A stretch of DNA of 64,000 nucleotides from Promethearchaeota archaeon (GCA_011365055.1 RDOG01000019.1:1-64000), one strand, 5' to 3'. Counted from the stretch's first letter, positions 17,599 to 26,995 are shown. Numbers and translations: made by a program. Notes: generated by a model not told the origin, from the letters alone.

Positions 17599-18624
17599 TT
17601 AACAAACTCTTGGAATTGGTTCCCCAGGAGGCATATCGATAATTCTGTGGCTTCCATATAAAGTTTTTAAAATTACCTTTCCAGGATTTTCAGATTTAAC
17701 TTCACCTATAATTCTTGCATTTTCACCATATTTTGAATTCTTAATGCTTTCTAATACTTTATTGGCATCGTTTGATTCTACACCAATTATAGCAATTCCT
17801 TCACAAGTTATATCGAGCGGTTCAATCCCAAAAATTTCACTTGCTGTTTTCACTTCCTGTCGAATTGGTAAATCTATCTCATTTAAAACGATACTAACAC
17901 CAGATTTTTCAGCAATCTCATTTAAAGCTGAACTGATTCCACCACGCGTAGGATCTTTCATTGCAGTAATTTTTCCATTATTTCTTGCAGTTAAAATCAA
18001 ATCTGTTAGAGGTCTAGTATCAGATTTTAATGTTGTTTCGAATTCCATTCCTTCTCTCAAAGCAAGGATGGCAGTTCCATGATCACCAATAGTTCCAGTA
18101 ATGATGATTTTATTCCCTGGTTTCAGACCTGAATCTAATATAACTTTTCCTTTTTCAACTATACCAACTCCAGAAGTGGAGATCATTATTTTATCTAATT
18201 TACCTTTTGGAACTACTTTGAAATCACCAGCAATTATTTTAACGCCCGCTTCTTTAGCCGTTTCATTCATCGAATCCAAAATTTTTTTTAATTCAGAGGT
18301 TTCAAATCCTTCTTCTACAACTATTGTGTCAGTTATGACAAGAGGAACAGCACCCATCATTAGAACATCATTTACGGTCCCAGATACGGCAAGCCTTCCG
18401 ATATCGCCACCTGGAAAGAAAATAGGATCTACCGTATGAGCATCAGCTGTAATTACCATCTCTTGGGTCTCTAAAGGAATGGTTCCTCCATCATCAAGCT
18501 CTTTTAACCCAATACCGTTAACTAAATTTTTTTCGGTAATGCTGGCAGTTATAATTCTTAATAAATCTGCCATTATTTTTCCACCTGCACCATGAGCTAA
18601 AGAGATTTTTTCAAATTTTGTCAT
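17599..18624 (-). CDS. hypE: HypE hydrogenase maturation dehydratase
   Basis: The 341-residue protein has the PurM/HypE fold with HGAGGKIM at the N terminus, TADAHTVDPIFFPGGDIGRL, KDPTRGGISSALNEIA, and ends in PRVC, the C-terminal Cys that is carbamoylated by HypF and dehydrated to a thiocyanate. The CN group then goes to the hydrogenase iron. It is the last gene of a minus-strand unit that starts with two crotonases (gap 24 bp), an unusual pairing, and it converges with hypF. Confidence 0.95.
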   Translation of the reverse strand: MTKFEKISLAHGAGGKIMADLLRIITASITEKNLVNGIGLKELDDGGTIPLETQEMVITADAHTVDPIFFPGGDIGRLAVSGTVNDVLMMGAVPLVITDTIVVEEGFETSELKKILDSMNETAKEAGVKIIAGDFKVVPKGKLDKIMISTSGVGIVEKGKVILDSGLKPGNKIIITGTIGDHGTAILALREGMEFETTLKSDTRPLTDLILTARNNGKITAMKDPTRGGISSALNEIAEKSGVSIVLNEIDLPIRQEVKTASEIFGIEPLDITCEGIAIIGVESNDANKVLESIKNSKYGENARIIGEVKSENPGKVILKTLYGSHRIIDMPPGEPIPRVC

Positions 18625-18648
18625 TATAATCGAGGACCTAAAGGTTCA

Positions 18649-19440
18649 TCAACCTTTAATATATTTCTCAATAAATTTATCTTTTTTTTCCTCTCTACTT
18701 GGATCCTTAGTATATCTAATAATTTTACAAGCTTCCTGTTCTAATGCAAAGCCATCTGCAATATTTGAATTCAAACTTTTACGGATTGTTGCCTTTATCA
18801 AGCCGATTACTAGAGGAGATTTGGAAGCGATTAATTTAGCTAATTCAAATCCTTGTTTCAACATTTCCTCTTTGGTTTCAAATACCTTGTCGATTACACC
18901 CATCTTTTGTGCAGTTTCCGCATCAACTCGTTCTCCTGTCATTGTAATATAATGAGTATTAGATAATTTATTAACAATCCTTGGAAGCGTCGTGCAACCA
19001 CCATGTGTAACAAACATAAATTTTCCGTAATTTACTTCAGGTAATTGGACTTTCGTATCTTTCGTACAAAATCTGAAATCACCAGCAAGCGTAAAAAGAA
19101 ATCCAACACCAATCGCATATCCATTTATTAGTGAAATTATTGGTTTAGGCATGAAATGAAGTAATTCGATGATTTCAAAACCATCCTTTAGATATATATT
19201 AAAAACCTCTTGATCTACAGAGCTAAATGATATATCAAACCCTGTACTGAATGCGCGATCGCTTGCGGATTGAATAACAATGGCATTAACCTTTTTGTTC
19301 ATCTTAAATTCATTCAACGCATCTCTAAAGAGAAATAAAAGTTCTGTACTGAATAAATTCAATTCACCTTGATTTAAAGTTATAATCCCCACTTTTTGTT
19401 CAATATTTGTAATAATTTTTTGATTCATTTCTTCTATCAT
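18649..19440 (-). CDS. Enoyl-CoA hydratase/isomerase family protein (tandem paralog 2)
   Basis: A 263-residue crotonase-fold protein with oxyanion-hole segments SDRAFSTGFDISF and NGYAIGVGFLFTLAGD. The first hydratase glutamate is replaced by Leu (GVGFL instead of GGGCE); the second is retained in VQLPEVNYG. A single Glu is common in isomerases and other crotonase variants, so simple hydration is not assured. By eye it is identical to the preceding gene over most of its length (for example FETKEEMLKQGFE and EEKKDKFIEK in both), so this is a recent tandem duplication. It is followed 24 bp later by hypE. Confidence 0.85.
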   Translation of the reverse strand: MIEEMNQKIITNIEQKVGIITLNQGELNLFSTELLFLFRDALNEFKMNKKVNAIVIQSASDRAFSTGFDISFSSVDQEVFNIYLKDGFEIIELLHFMPKPIISLINGYAIGVGFLFTLAGDFRFCTKDTKVQLPEVNYGKFMFVTHGGCTTLPRIVNKLSNTHYITMTGERVDAETAQKMGVIDKVFETKEEMLKQGFELAKLIASKSPLVIGLIKATIRKSLNSNIADGFALEQEACKIIRYTKDPSREEKKDKFIEKYIKG

Positions 19441-19481
19441 AATATTTCCTCATCTATTATAATCGAAGACCAAAGATTTCA

Positions 19482-20285
19482 TCAGCCTTTGATATTTTTT
19501 TCAATAAATTTATCTTTCTTTTCTTCTCTATTTGGATCCTGTGCATTTCTAATTATATCATAACCTTCACGTTCTAATGCAAAGCCATCTGCTATACTCG
19601 AATTCAAATTTTTACGAATTGCTGCTTTTATCATCCCAATTAACATAGGTGATTTAGAAGCAATTAATTTAGCGAATTCGAATCCTTGTTTCAACATTTC
19701 CTCTTTGGTTTCAAACATCCTGTCGATTACGCCCATTTTTAATGCAGTTTCCGCATCAATACGTTCTCCTGTCATGGCAATATAATAAGCGTCAGACAAT
19801 TTACTAACAACCCTTGGAAGCGTCGTGCAACCACCATGAGTAGGGAACATTAAATCTCCAAAATTTACTTCCGGCAACTGAAATTTTGCATCTTTCGTAC
19901 AAAATCTAAACTCACAAGCAAGAGGAAAAAGAAATCCAACACCGATCGAATATCCATTTATTAATGAAATGACTGGTTTAGGCATGAAATGAAGTAATTC
20001 GAGGATTTCATAACCATCTTTTAGAAAAATGTCAATGATCTCTTGATTAACTTGTGAAATGGACTTAAGATCAAAACCTGCAGAAAACGCTCTATCACTA
20101 GCTGATTTTATGAGAATTACATTTGCTTTTTGATCGTTTTTTAACTGTTTTAATGCATCTCTTACGAGATATATAAATTCGGTGTCAAAAACGTTCAAAT
20201 CACCATTGTTTAATGTTAAAATTCCGACCTTCCGTTTTATTTCTAAAATTAATTTTTCTTTTCTATCATCAGACATTTTTTGCAT
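19482..20285 (-). CDS. Enoyl-CoA hydratase/isomerase family protein (tandem paralog 1)
   Basis: First gene of the crotonase-crotonase-hypE unit, 267 residues. It shares the GVGFLF oxyanion segment and the retained LPEVNFG glutamate with the next gene, and the same missing first Glu. Acyl-CoA is the expected substrate class; the reaction is unknown. CoA-binding LLHFMPKPVISLINGY is shared with its twin. An internal ATG lies three codons after the first. The 41-bp gap to the twin and the matching sequence indicate duplication in place. Confidence 0.85.
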   Translation of the reverse strand: MQKMSDDRKEKLILEIKRKVGILTLNNGDLNVFDTEFIYLVRDALKQLKNDQKANVILIKSASDRAFSAGFDLKSISQVNQEIIDIFLKDGYEILELLHFMPKPVISLINGYSIGVGFLFPLACEFRFCTKDAKFQLPEVNFGDLMFPTHGGCTTLPRVVSKLSDAYYIAMTGERIDAETALKMGVIDRMFETKEEMLKQGFEFAKLIASKSPMLIGMIKAAIRKNLNSSIADGFALEREGYDIIRNAQDPNREEKKDKFIEKNIKG

Positions 20286-20678
20286 CTTCTTACAAAATAT
20301 TAGTGTTCAGAACTCATTATTAATAAAAATCTAATAATTTCATATTTAAATAAATTCAATATTTTCTACAAATTTTTGAAATTCTTAATTTTTATTAACA
20401 ATTTTACTAAAATTCAAATTATTATTCAATAAATCAGTATTTTATAATTTTCAATTTTAAAGAGGTTAATTTTAAGAAATCATATAAACTAAAATATACT
20501 TTCACCGTTGTATTTTAAAGTGCCATGGTGAAGATATACATCTATTATAGATTAAATTAATCTCATCTTTTTTCTCCTTAAAAAAATTTCTTTAATAAAT
20601 TTGATGATGTATTTTCAATCTGATAAGAATTTTATTCTAGTCTTTTTTTGGTATAGGTGTAAATTTTAGTGAGAAATA
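20286..20678. other. 393-bp intergenic region between divergent genes, one hairpin candidate
   Basis: The stretch is very AT-rich and has no convincing gene. TTCACC at 20501-20506 pairs with GGTGAA at 20527-20532, with further imperfect pairing outside (ATATAC and GATATA), giving a possible hairpin or operator. It must hold the promoters of the crotonase-hypE unit and of the gene at 20679. Confidence 0.35.
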
Positions 20679-21482
20679 ATGAGCGAAAAAAAGAGTAAAT
20701 ACTTAACAGTTAGAGAAATTGACGGAAGATCTGGGATTCATTCGCCTCATAAAGGCGAATTAAGAACTATTGAAAAAGGAATATTGGAAATTTTTGAGAA
20801 GAATGAAATTGAAATCATAAAACCAATTGTTGAGACAAGGTTGCAAGGCAAAGTTGAAAATATAAATTTTGATGAAGATTATACCATCACATTGGAACTT
20901 TTTCCCGAAGTAAAAATTCACATGCTCTATAATAATTATGATAAAGAAGAAGATGAAGCTTTAAGAGGTTCAGAGATGAGATTTCTTTTTTCTGGTAATC
21001 GAGTTGCTTGGATACCATCCGAAGACTTGGGAGGTTTCATAGAATCTAGTTTAAATTATTTAGAAAGTATAATCAAAAAAGACGAGACTTTATATGAAAT
21101 ACCCTCTCAAAAATCAGATTTTTTAAAAAAAGCAATAAAACAGCGAATTGAACCCTTTAAGAATTTAAAATTAGAAGATATGGAAGATTTGGCTAGATTT
21201 GTTGGAGGATCTATCGAAAAAAAACAAGATGAAATGATTTTAACTAAGAAATATTTCCGAGGAATCAACATAATTTTAAAAATTGATAAAAATAATAAAA
21301 ATATTGATGTTTTTTTCAGTGGAGAAAACACTAGAAACATTAATAATTTCGTTAAAGACTTGTTTGCCATCTATTTGATTAACCATTGTCTCCGATTCAT
21401 CAAGATAACTTATCTGAACGTGTCAAAGCTTCCAATCATAAAAAAAATATTTTCATTTAGTTATCAAAAAACTCAGTTTTAA
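20679..21482 (+). CDS. Hypothetical protein, unrecognised
   Basis: A soluble 267-residue protein with no family recognised. It is rich in charged residues, has no membrane segment, and reads as mixed alpha/beta: a strand-rich N-terminal half (VENINFDEDYTITLELFPEV), a helical middle (QKSDFLKKAIKQRIEPF) and a second strand pair (RGINIILKIDKNNKNIDVFF). It stands alone between two long intergenic gaps, so context gives no clue. Codon use matches the neighbours. Confidence 0.6.
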   Translation: MSEKKSKYLTVREIDGRSGIHSPHKGELRTIEKGILEIFEKNEIEIIKPIVETRLQGKVENINFDEDYTITLELFPEVKIHMLYNNYDKEEDEALRGSEMRFLFSGNRVAWIPSEDLGGFIESSLNYLESIIKKDETLYEIPSQKSDFLKKAIKQRIEPFKNLKLEDMEDLARFVGGSIEKKQDEMILTKKYFRGINIILKIDKNNKNIDVFFSGENTRNINNFVKDLFAIYLINHCLRFIKITYLNVSKLPIIKKIFSFSYQKTQF

Positions 21483-21686
21483 TTCATTTTTCTTGTAATA
21501 AATTATGAAGAACTTGTTTCATAATGCCTTCATATCTGTAACATTCCTTTTCGACATTTGAGAACAAGTTTACCACAGCTTTGAACGGAATCATTTTTCT
21601 AGTTTGAACCTTAGCAATTAATTATTGATGAAATCGTAATTGATTTCCGAGAAAATTTCTATTTTATTTTAAAATTCAACGATGAT

Positions 21687-21707
21687 GATATATATCGTAT
21701 ATATATC
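21687..21707. promoter_or_regulatory. Perfect 9-bp inverted repeat, TATA/operator-like
   Basis: GATATATAT, a CGT spacer, then ATATATATC: the two 9-bp arms are exact inverted copies. It lies five bases before the short frame at 21712 and could be an operator over a TATA box. Confidence 0.4.
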
Positions 21708-21711
21708 TTAA

Positions 21712-21828
21712 ATGCAAATTAATTTAGAATATCGAAAGCTTTTACCGTTTGCTAAGAAATTAACGAATCTTTGGGAGGAAATTGAAAAAGAGATAAACTT
21801 ATTTTTTTATCCAAAGTTAATTTATTAG
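21712..21828 (+). CDS. Possible small protein, 38 residues
   Basis: A short frame starting ATG with a balanced helical composition (LPFAKKLTNLWEEIEKEI) and a perfect dyad just upstream. No family is recognised and there is no strong ribosome binding site. It could be a real small protein or a gene remnant. Confidence 0.25.
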   Translation: MQINLEYRKLLPFAKKLTNLWEEIEKEINLFFYPKLIY

Positions 21829-21942
21829 GAAAAGTTATATTTCTTTAAATAAAACTATTTATTGAATTATTTTAAATGAAGCTCTTGATAAATATACTTA
21901 AAAATAGAAAAGTTAAAATTTTTTGAATTAGGAAGAATAAAC

Positions 21943-22185
21943 ATGTGTTTAGCAATTCCAGCTAAAGTTTTAGAAATTGATGGTGATGTGGCAAAGGTAG
22001 ACTTTGGAGGCATTCAAAAGAAAGTATTTACTACTTTAATTGATTCTGTTGAAATTGGAGAATATGTGATCGTGCATGCAGGTTACGCGATTGAAGTCCA
22101 AACTGCAGATGAGGCGGAAGAAACCTTAAAAATGATGAATGATTACGTTGAAGAGCACTTAAATGCTCCAGATCCAGATCCCTAA
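21943..22185 (+). CDS. hypC: HypC/HypG hydrogenase maturation chaperone
   Basis: The 80-residue protein starts MCLAIPAKV with the essential Cys2 and has the family's VDFGGIQKKV and YVIVHAGYAIEV segments. HypC binds HypD and the hydrogenase large subunit precursor while the Fe(CN)2CO unit is built. AGGAAG precedes the ATG. Its 3' end overlaps the convergent NUDIX gene by 27 bp. hypD, hypA and hypB are not in the window. Confidence 0.93.
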   Translation: MCLAIPAKVLEIDGDVAKVDFGGIQKKVFTTLIDSVEIGEYVIVHAGYAIEVQTADEAEETLKMMNDYVEEHLNAPDPDP

Positions 22186-22599
22186 TTTGTGAAATAACTC
22201 TTTTATTGTTTGAGGATATTCATATTTATTTAAATCTTGAAATTTTACCCATTTAGCTTGTAATGCATCATCAGATGGAGTTACTTCACCTTTAAATTTG
22301 TGTGTGACATAATCAACTATCACGAAATGAAATTTTATTTTGCCTTTTTTATCATATATTATTTTATTCACGATATCCACTAATTTCAAGTCATTTATAT
22401 CAACTTTTAATTGTGTCTCTTCTTCAACTTCTCTTGCTGCTGCGATTTCACAAGGTTCTCCATAATCAACCTTCCCTCCTGGAACGGACCAAAGTCCTTT
22501 ATCAGGATCCGCAGCTCTTTGAATGATGAGAACTTCATCTTTTTTTAGAATAACTGTACCTACACCCACTATTGGATGTACCGGGTAATAACTACTCAT
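22159..22599 (-). CDS. NUDIX hydrolase
   Basis: The 146-residue protein has a NUDIX box GKVDYGEPCEIAAA followed by REVEEETQL. The ExxEE core that binds metal is intact, but the Gly near the end of the box is Gln. The family hydrolyses nucleoside diphosphates linked to another group. The PGGKVDYGEP context and length suggest a MutT-like or ADP-sugar/NTP clean-up enzyme; the substrate cannot be told. It converges on and overlaps the end of hypC. Confidence 0.88.
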   Translation of the reverse strand: MSSYYPVHPIVGVGTVILKKDEVLIIQRAADPDKGLWSVPGGKVDYGEPCEIAAAREVEEETQLKVDINDLKLVDIVNKIIYDKKGKIKFHFVIVDYVTHKFKGEVTPSDDALQAKWVKFQDLNKYEYPQTIKELFHKLGIWIWSI

Positions 22600-22694
22600 T
22601 TTTTTAACCCTAAATTGATTAAATGCTTTTTAAAGGATAAATTTTTAGATTAGTCCTTTTTTCTTCTGATTTTCAATAAATTCACCAAAATAAA

Positions 22695-23489
22695 TTAAAT
22701 TTCTATTTCTAATTCGGGTTCCAACTTTAAAATATTGATATTGGGATTTACTTTTTTTAGCTCTTCATTAAAATTTCCATATGCCATCCATGAAAGATGA
22801 GGGAAAAAGTCATCAAAATGATGTGGAATGACAGTTTTTGGAGTAATTAGACCTGTTAATTTGGCTAAATATTTATCAGAATCAGACCTACCTGCAACTG
22901 GAGCTAAGAAATAGTCAATATCTTTAGGTAATTTAGCAATTTCATCTTTAATATAACCACCACTTCCGAAATGAAGAATTTTCTTACCTTCCTTGAATTC
23001 AAATAAATAACCTAAAACTTGACCAGCTCTCCATTTAAAAACTTCTATGATACCCATACCTGCAGATTTTTTTAAATTTAGAATATCTCCATTAAATATT
23101 TTCTTCAGAATTAATGAAGTATTATACCTAATGTGTTTGCTTTTTATAATATTTACTGAGAAATCTGGTTCAAATTTTAGAAGATCTCCTCCTTTAACTG
23201 CTTGGACATTCCTCTTAGAAATATTAAATTTATTCGTGAGCATTTTTGAAACTGGTTCTGAACAATAAATTTTAATATCAGAATCTTCTACAATTTGAGG
23301 CAAGTCAAAGGCATGATCAAAATGTCCATGAGATAAGAAAATAACATTACCCTTTTTTATATCATCTATTGTTATTTTTTTTAACTGAGGAACTGCATTT
23401 TTGGGTCTAGAAATAAAAGGATCAATGAATATTTTATAATTATCAGTATCGATTTCAAATCCAGCAGTTAATAACCATTTTAGCTTCAT
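22695..23489 (-). CDS. Metallo-beta-lactamase-fold hydrolase (UPF0173/UlaG-like)
   Basis: The 264-residue protein has the metal-binding HGHFDHAFDLP motif near residue 55, a FGSGGYI segment and a later PHHFDDFFPH element that supplies further ligands. This is the single-domain MBL group of UlaG/UPF0173 type; the substrate is unknown. It lies 13 bp after the tandem winged-helix gene on the same strand, so the two may be co-transcribed. Confidence 0.8.
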   Translation of the reverse strand: MKLKWLLTAGFEIDTDNYKIFIDPFISRPKNAVPQLKKITIDDIKKGNVIFLSHGHFDHAFDLPQIVEDSDIKIYCSEPVSKMLTNKFNISKRNVQAVKGGDLLKFEPDFSVNIIKSKHIRYNTSLILKKIFNGDILNLKKSAGMGIIEVFKWRAGQVLGYLFEFKEGKKILHFGSGGYIKDEIAKLPKDIDYFLAPVAGRSDSDKYLAKLTGLITPKTVIPHHFDDFFPHLSWMAYGNFNEELKKVNPNINILKLEPELEIEI

Positions 23490-23502
23490 ATTTTAATCAT
23501 CT

Positions 23503-24978
23503 TTATTTTTTAATATAAAGATCTTTACTTATTTTTCCTTGAATTAAACCGAATTCAAGCATGTTGTTTAATACGTTTAATAAAGTTTCTTCGTCTAATT
23601 TTAATTCATGTTGTAAAGTTGTGAGTAAAATTTTATTTTCAGGAAATTTATCAATAAAAGCCATTATTTTGAAATTCAATGGTTCTTCTTTTATGAATAA
23701 AATACTATCACTAGTAACATATCCTCGTAATTGTTTGGAATATTTTTTAATTAACTCTTTTATCAAAAGGACTGCGTCAACTTGTGAAATATCATATTTA
23801 TTAGCAATTTCAAGTATTTCTATTTCTTTAACTTCTGATAGATCTTCCATAATTGCAGCTTTAATTTTATTAATTTGATAGAATTTTTCCTTATTTTGAC
23901 TTAAAATTCCTTTTAATTTTCCCTTTTTAGTTAATTTATAAATTAAATCGGCAAGTTTGCCAGATTCTAACCCTAATAATGAATTTATTGTTGAAATTAA
24001 GATTTCTTCGGTACTCCCAATGATTTGTTTTATTTCCTCAATTATCTTTTCTTCAGTTATATATTCTTCTCCATCTTCAGTAAGTTGTCCTTTAAGTCCC
24101 TTATTCACTTCTAATAATTGAATATAAGTTTTAATTTTTTCTTTCGAGGTTACGCCATATCTAGATTCTATATCATATAATCCAATTCTCCCTGCCATTT
24201 GAATTTCATCCAATAAGTCTCCGAGGAAAACGTGATCACTTGTAAATGTTTCAAGATTTTTATCGAAAGTACCTGAAATTTTTTTGCATGATATTAAATT
24301 TTCAATCCATATTCTTGCTCTCTTCACGTTTATATTTTCTTTAACAAGTTCTTCAGCTAATAATAAAAATTCATCTTCATCATTTTTTTTGGGTTTTTCT
24401 TCTATTTTCTCAATCAAACTATCAACGTCTAGATCTTCATTTGATAAAATTAGATCCTCAACATAAATTGCTAAATCTTTAATATCCTGTCTTTTATCTT
24501 TTAAAAGATTTAAAAACTTTTTTTCATCTTCTTTTGAAACACTAAAAAAAGTTTTATTTTCTGGAATGTCAAAAAATCCCTGAATTTTATTATTTTTATA
24601 AAGATCGCTTATTAAATCCCTCACTATAGTTATTGGTACTCCAAAATCTTGTATTATATTGTTAAAATCAACTTCAAAATTATTTTGAGCTTGCATAAGA
24701 ATATGAGCTTTAATGTATTCATGAAGAATGAATTCGGTATCATTGAAGATATATGATCCTTCAATTATTTTTTTTCCCAAAAGTTCGTCAATTTCTTGAT
24801 GTATAACGGAAGATAAATATCCCAAGTCATTGCTCATTAGTTCAATATTTGATATTCCTCCCCGTTCTTTCAGATATATCAAAATATTTCTTTGTTTTTG
24901 GGATAAATCTAAATCTTTTAAATCATGTTTTATTTTATCAACGGATTCTTTTACTTTACCTTTAATTTTTTTAAACAT
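23503..24978 (-). CDS. Tandem winged-helix repeat protein (UFL1/PCI-like architecture)
   Basis: The protein consists of about seven winged-helix units, each ending in a recognition-helix/wing pattern: KKIIEGSYIFNDTEFIL, NNKIQGFFDIPENKTFFSV, CKKISGTFDKNLETFTS, NKGLKGQLTEDGEEYIT, KGKLKGILSQNKEKFYQI, SKQLRGYVTSDSILFI and FGLIQGKISKDLYIKK. There is no membrane segment. Stacked winged helices with this G-x-[IFL] wing occur in UFL1, DDRGK1 and PCI subunits of eukaryotic complexes, and in archaeal tandem-WH proteins. The GEEYITEEKI stretch recalls the GKEYITPAQI stretch of UFL1, from memory only. A GTG at 24990 is in frame, but GAGTGAT seven bases before the ATG at 24978 favours that start. Confidence 0.7.
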   Translation of the reverse strand: MFKKIKGKVKESVDKIKHDLKDLDLSQKQRNILIYLKERGGISNIELMSNDLGYLSSVIHQEIDELLGKKIIEGSYIFNDTEFILHEYIKAHILMQAQNNFEVDFNNIIQDFGVPITIVRDLISDLYKNNKIQGFFDIPENKTFFSVSKEDEKKFLNLLKDKRQDIKDLAIYVEDLILSNEDLDVDSLIEKIEEKPKKNDEDEFLLLAEELVKENINVKRARIWIENLISCKKISGTFDKNLETFTSDHVFLGDLLDEIQMAGRIGLYDIESRYGVTSKEKIKTYIQLLEVNKGLKGQLTEDGEEYITEEKIIEEIKQIIGSTEEILISTINSLLGLESGKLADLIYKLTKKGKLKGILSQNKEKFYQINKIKAAIMEDLSEVKEIEILEIANKYDISQVDAVLLIKELIKKYSKQLRGYVTSDSILFIKEEPLNFKIMAFIDKFPENKILLTTLQHELKLDEETLLNVLNNMLEFGLIQGKISKDLYIKK

Positions 24979-25018
24979 AGAATCTATCACTCATTATTTG
25001 ATTAAATTTTAAAATTAA

Positions 25019-26995
25019 TTACATTTTCTCTGGTAAATCTATCCCTAAAAGTTGCTTAAAGCAAATTTCGAATATAATTTTTGTAGTATTTACGAGATTT
25101 AACCTAGATTCCTTCAGTTCTTTTGTTTCTGCTTTCAACACAGGACAAGCGTGATAAAAATCTGTAAATGCATCTGCTAATTGCAAAACATATTCTGGAA
25201 GCAAGTGAATACTGAAGCTCTCTAAAATATCTTTGATTAAAGATGGTAATTTTGATAAATGTTTAATTAATGCTTTCTCTTTCTCATTTATTAATAATTT
25301 TGCATCGAATTTCTTGGGTTTTTCTTCTGATTTTTCAAGAATTGCCCTAGCTCTAACATATGCATATTGAATATACGGACAACTATCACCTTCAAAATTA
25401 AGAACATCTTCCCATTTTATAGTTATTTTACGATCTGTCTTATATTTTGCAAGATAATACTTGACTGCACCGACTCCTATCTTTTCAGCTAATATTTTAA
25501 TTCGATCATCAGAATATGTAATCCCTCTTTTAATTCTATCTTCAACCCTTTCAGGAACATTAATTTCTTTTAAAGCCAATTCAACTGCTTTATCCAATGC
25601 AGCATCGGCATGAAATCCAATCCAAGTTCCTTTTCTCCCTGAAAATTTTTGATCAGGTAACCATACATGTTCATATTTTAGATGATGGGAATTCTTAAAA
25701 GCATCTTCATACCCCATAATCTTGATTGCGTGAAACACCACTTGTTGAGGAAAATCTTGTTCGACACCAATAACATTAATAACTTTATCAGCATGACCGA
25801 AGCGATCTATATATTGACCTTTTTTAGATGTCTCCCATAATTCTTTATTGTTTGGTTGTTTCACTTTCATTTGATAAAAGAATTTTGATTTTACAAGATT
25901 TAATTTAAAAAAGTGAAGTCCAATATCTCTACCAGTATAAGTTGCTACATTATTTGACCGAACAATTATTTTATACGCTTTTTCTTGTTTTTTGAATTTT
26001 TCTCCAAATTCTGCCATGTCAACAATAATACAACCTGCATCAGGACCTTCCTTTAGTTTATAAACTTTATCTGATTTTAGCATTTCAGTTATTGCTTCTT
26101 CAAAAATTCCACTTCTTATTACATCTGATTCCCAAATTAAGATATCATAAAAAATATTCATTCTCCATGAAGTTTCTAATTGTCCAAATACTGCTTTTTC
26201 TACGATTTCTTTTGCTTTAGATGCAGCAGGTTCTTCTCCAAATTCCATATTTTTTATTATTTCTTTTACTTCATCTTCACCTTGAGGATTTTGTTCCAGA
26301 TCAGAAGAAGCATCGACATATATTAATCCTAAATTAAAGTCAGGTTTTTGATTTTTATCCCATTTAATTGATTTTTCGTCTTTTAAAAATTTCCAAACAA
26401 TAACTGCAATCTGTCTTCCTAAATCATCCATGTAATTCTCTACTTCAACATCAAAAGAGCTCTTTTTAAAGATTCGTGCAGTAATATCACCAATAACAGC
26501 ATTTCTCATGGTTCCAAGATGAAGTGGCTTATTAGGATTAGCAGATGTATGTTCCACTATTACCTTTTTCCCCACCCCTATCAGATTTGTAGCAAAATTA
26601 TCTTTTTCTTTTAAAATTAAATCTAATACCAATTTATTATATTCAGACCAATTCAAATAAAAATTGAGATGTCCGTTTTCAACCTCAACTTTTTCACAAA
26701 CTTTGGGTAATTTTATATTATTTTTAATGGTATTAGCAATGAAAATTGGCTTTTGTTTTAAAATTTTTCCAATTATAAATGAAATAGGGGTTGAAATGTC
26801 CCCAAATTCAGAATTTTGTGGTTCTTTTAAAATTTTTTTTTCTGAAAACATTTTATTTAAAGATTTTTCATCAGGCATGCCATCTAATTGTAATAAACAA
26901 TTTTTAATTGCTTCAAAAACTTGATTTTGAAATTGATTCCAAGGATCTTTAACCATTTTGTTCACTAATTTATCAATTAAATTTGGTTCCATCAT
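25019..26995 (-). CDS. argS: Arginyl-tRNA synthetase
   Basis: A class Ia synthetase that charges tRNA-Arg. Visible parts are the N-terminal tRNA-binding Add-1 domain, the HIGH-type motif in SANPNKPLHLGTMRNAVIGD (about residue 150), and SGRKGTWIGF in the KMSKS position (about 450), a form seen in ArgS proteins that lack a canonical KMSKS. The C-terminal anticodon-binding domain follows from PYIQYAYVRARAI to the end. A TTG nine bases upstream is in frame; tandem ATGs at 26995 and 26992 are more likely starts. Length of about 658 residues is normal for archaeal-type enzymes. Confidence 0.93.
   Translation of the reverse strand: MMEPNLIDKLVNKMVKDPWNQFQNQVFEAIKNCLLQLDGMPDEKSLNKMFSEKKILKEPQNSEFGDISTPISFIIGKILKQKPIFIANTIKNNIKLPKVCEKVEVENGHLNFYLNWSEYNKLVLDLILKEKDNFATNLIGVGKKVIVEHTSANPNKPLHLGTMRNAVIGDITARIFKKSSFDVEVENYMDDLGRQIAVIVWKFLKDEKSIKWDKNQKPDFNLGLIYVDASSDLEQNPQGEDEVKEIIKNMEFGEEPAASKAKEIVEKAVFGQLETSWRMNIFYDILIWESDVIRSGIFEEAITEMLKSDKVYKLKEGPDAGCIIVDMAEFGEKFKKQEKAYKIIVRSNNVATYTGRDIGLHFFKLNLVKSKFFYQMKVKQPNNKELWETSKKGQYIDRFGHADKVINVIGVEQDFPQQVVFHAIKIMGYEDAFKNSHHLKYEHVWLPDQKFSGRKGTWIGFHADAALDKAVELALKEINVPERVEDRIKRGITYSDDRIKILAEKIGVGAVKYYLAKYKTDRKITIKWEDVLNFEGDSCPYIQYAYVRARAILEKSEEKPKKFDAKLLINEKEKALIKHLSKLPSLIKDILESFSIHLLPEYVLQLADAFTDFYHACPVLKAETKELKESRLNLVNTTKIIFEICFKQLLGIDLPEKM

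Larger units (their letters stand above)
21483..21942. other. 460-bp gap with two short coding remnants and a dyad
   Basis: Two short frames look partly protein-like. One is on the minus strand (21484-21594, 36 codons, with a continued frame upstream broken by TAA); the other is on the plus strand at 21712-21828. Neither is recognised. A 9-bp inverted repeat lies at 21687-21707. The region could be debris of an older gene. The hypC promoter lies at its right end, with GGAAG before the hypC ATG. Confidence 0.35.

Noticed and set aside
21484..21594. 36-codon minus-strand frame as a gene
   Set aside because: Too short, no start signal, and its upstream extension is broken by TAA; kept only as a possible remnant.
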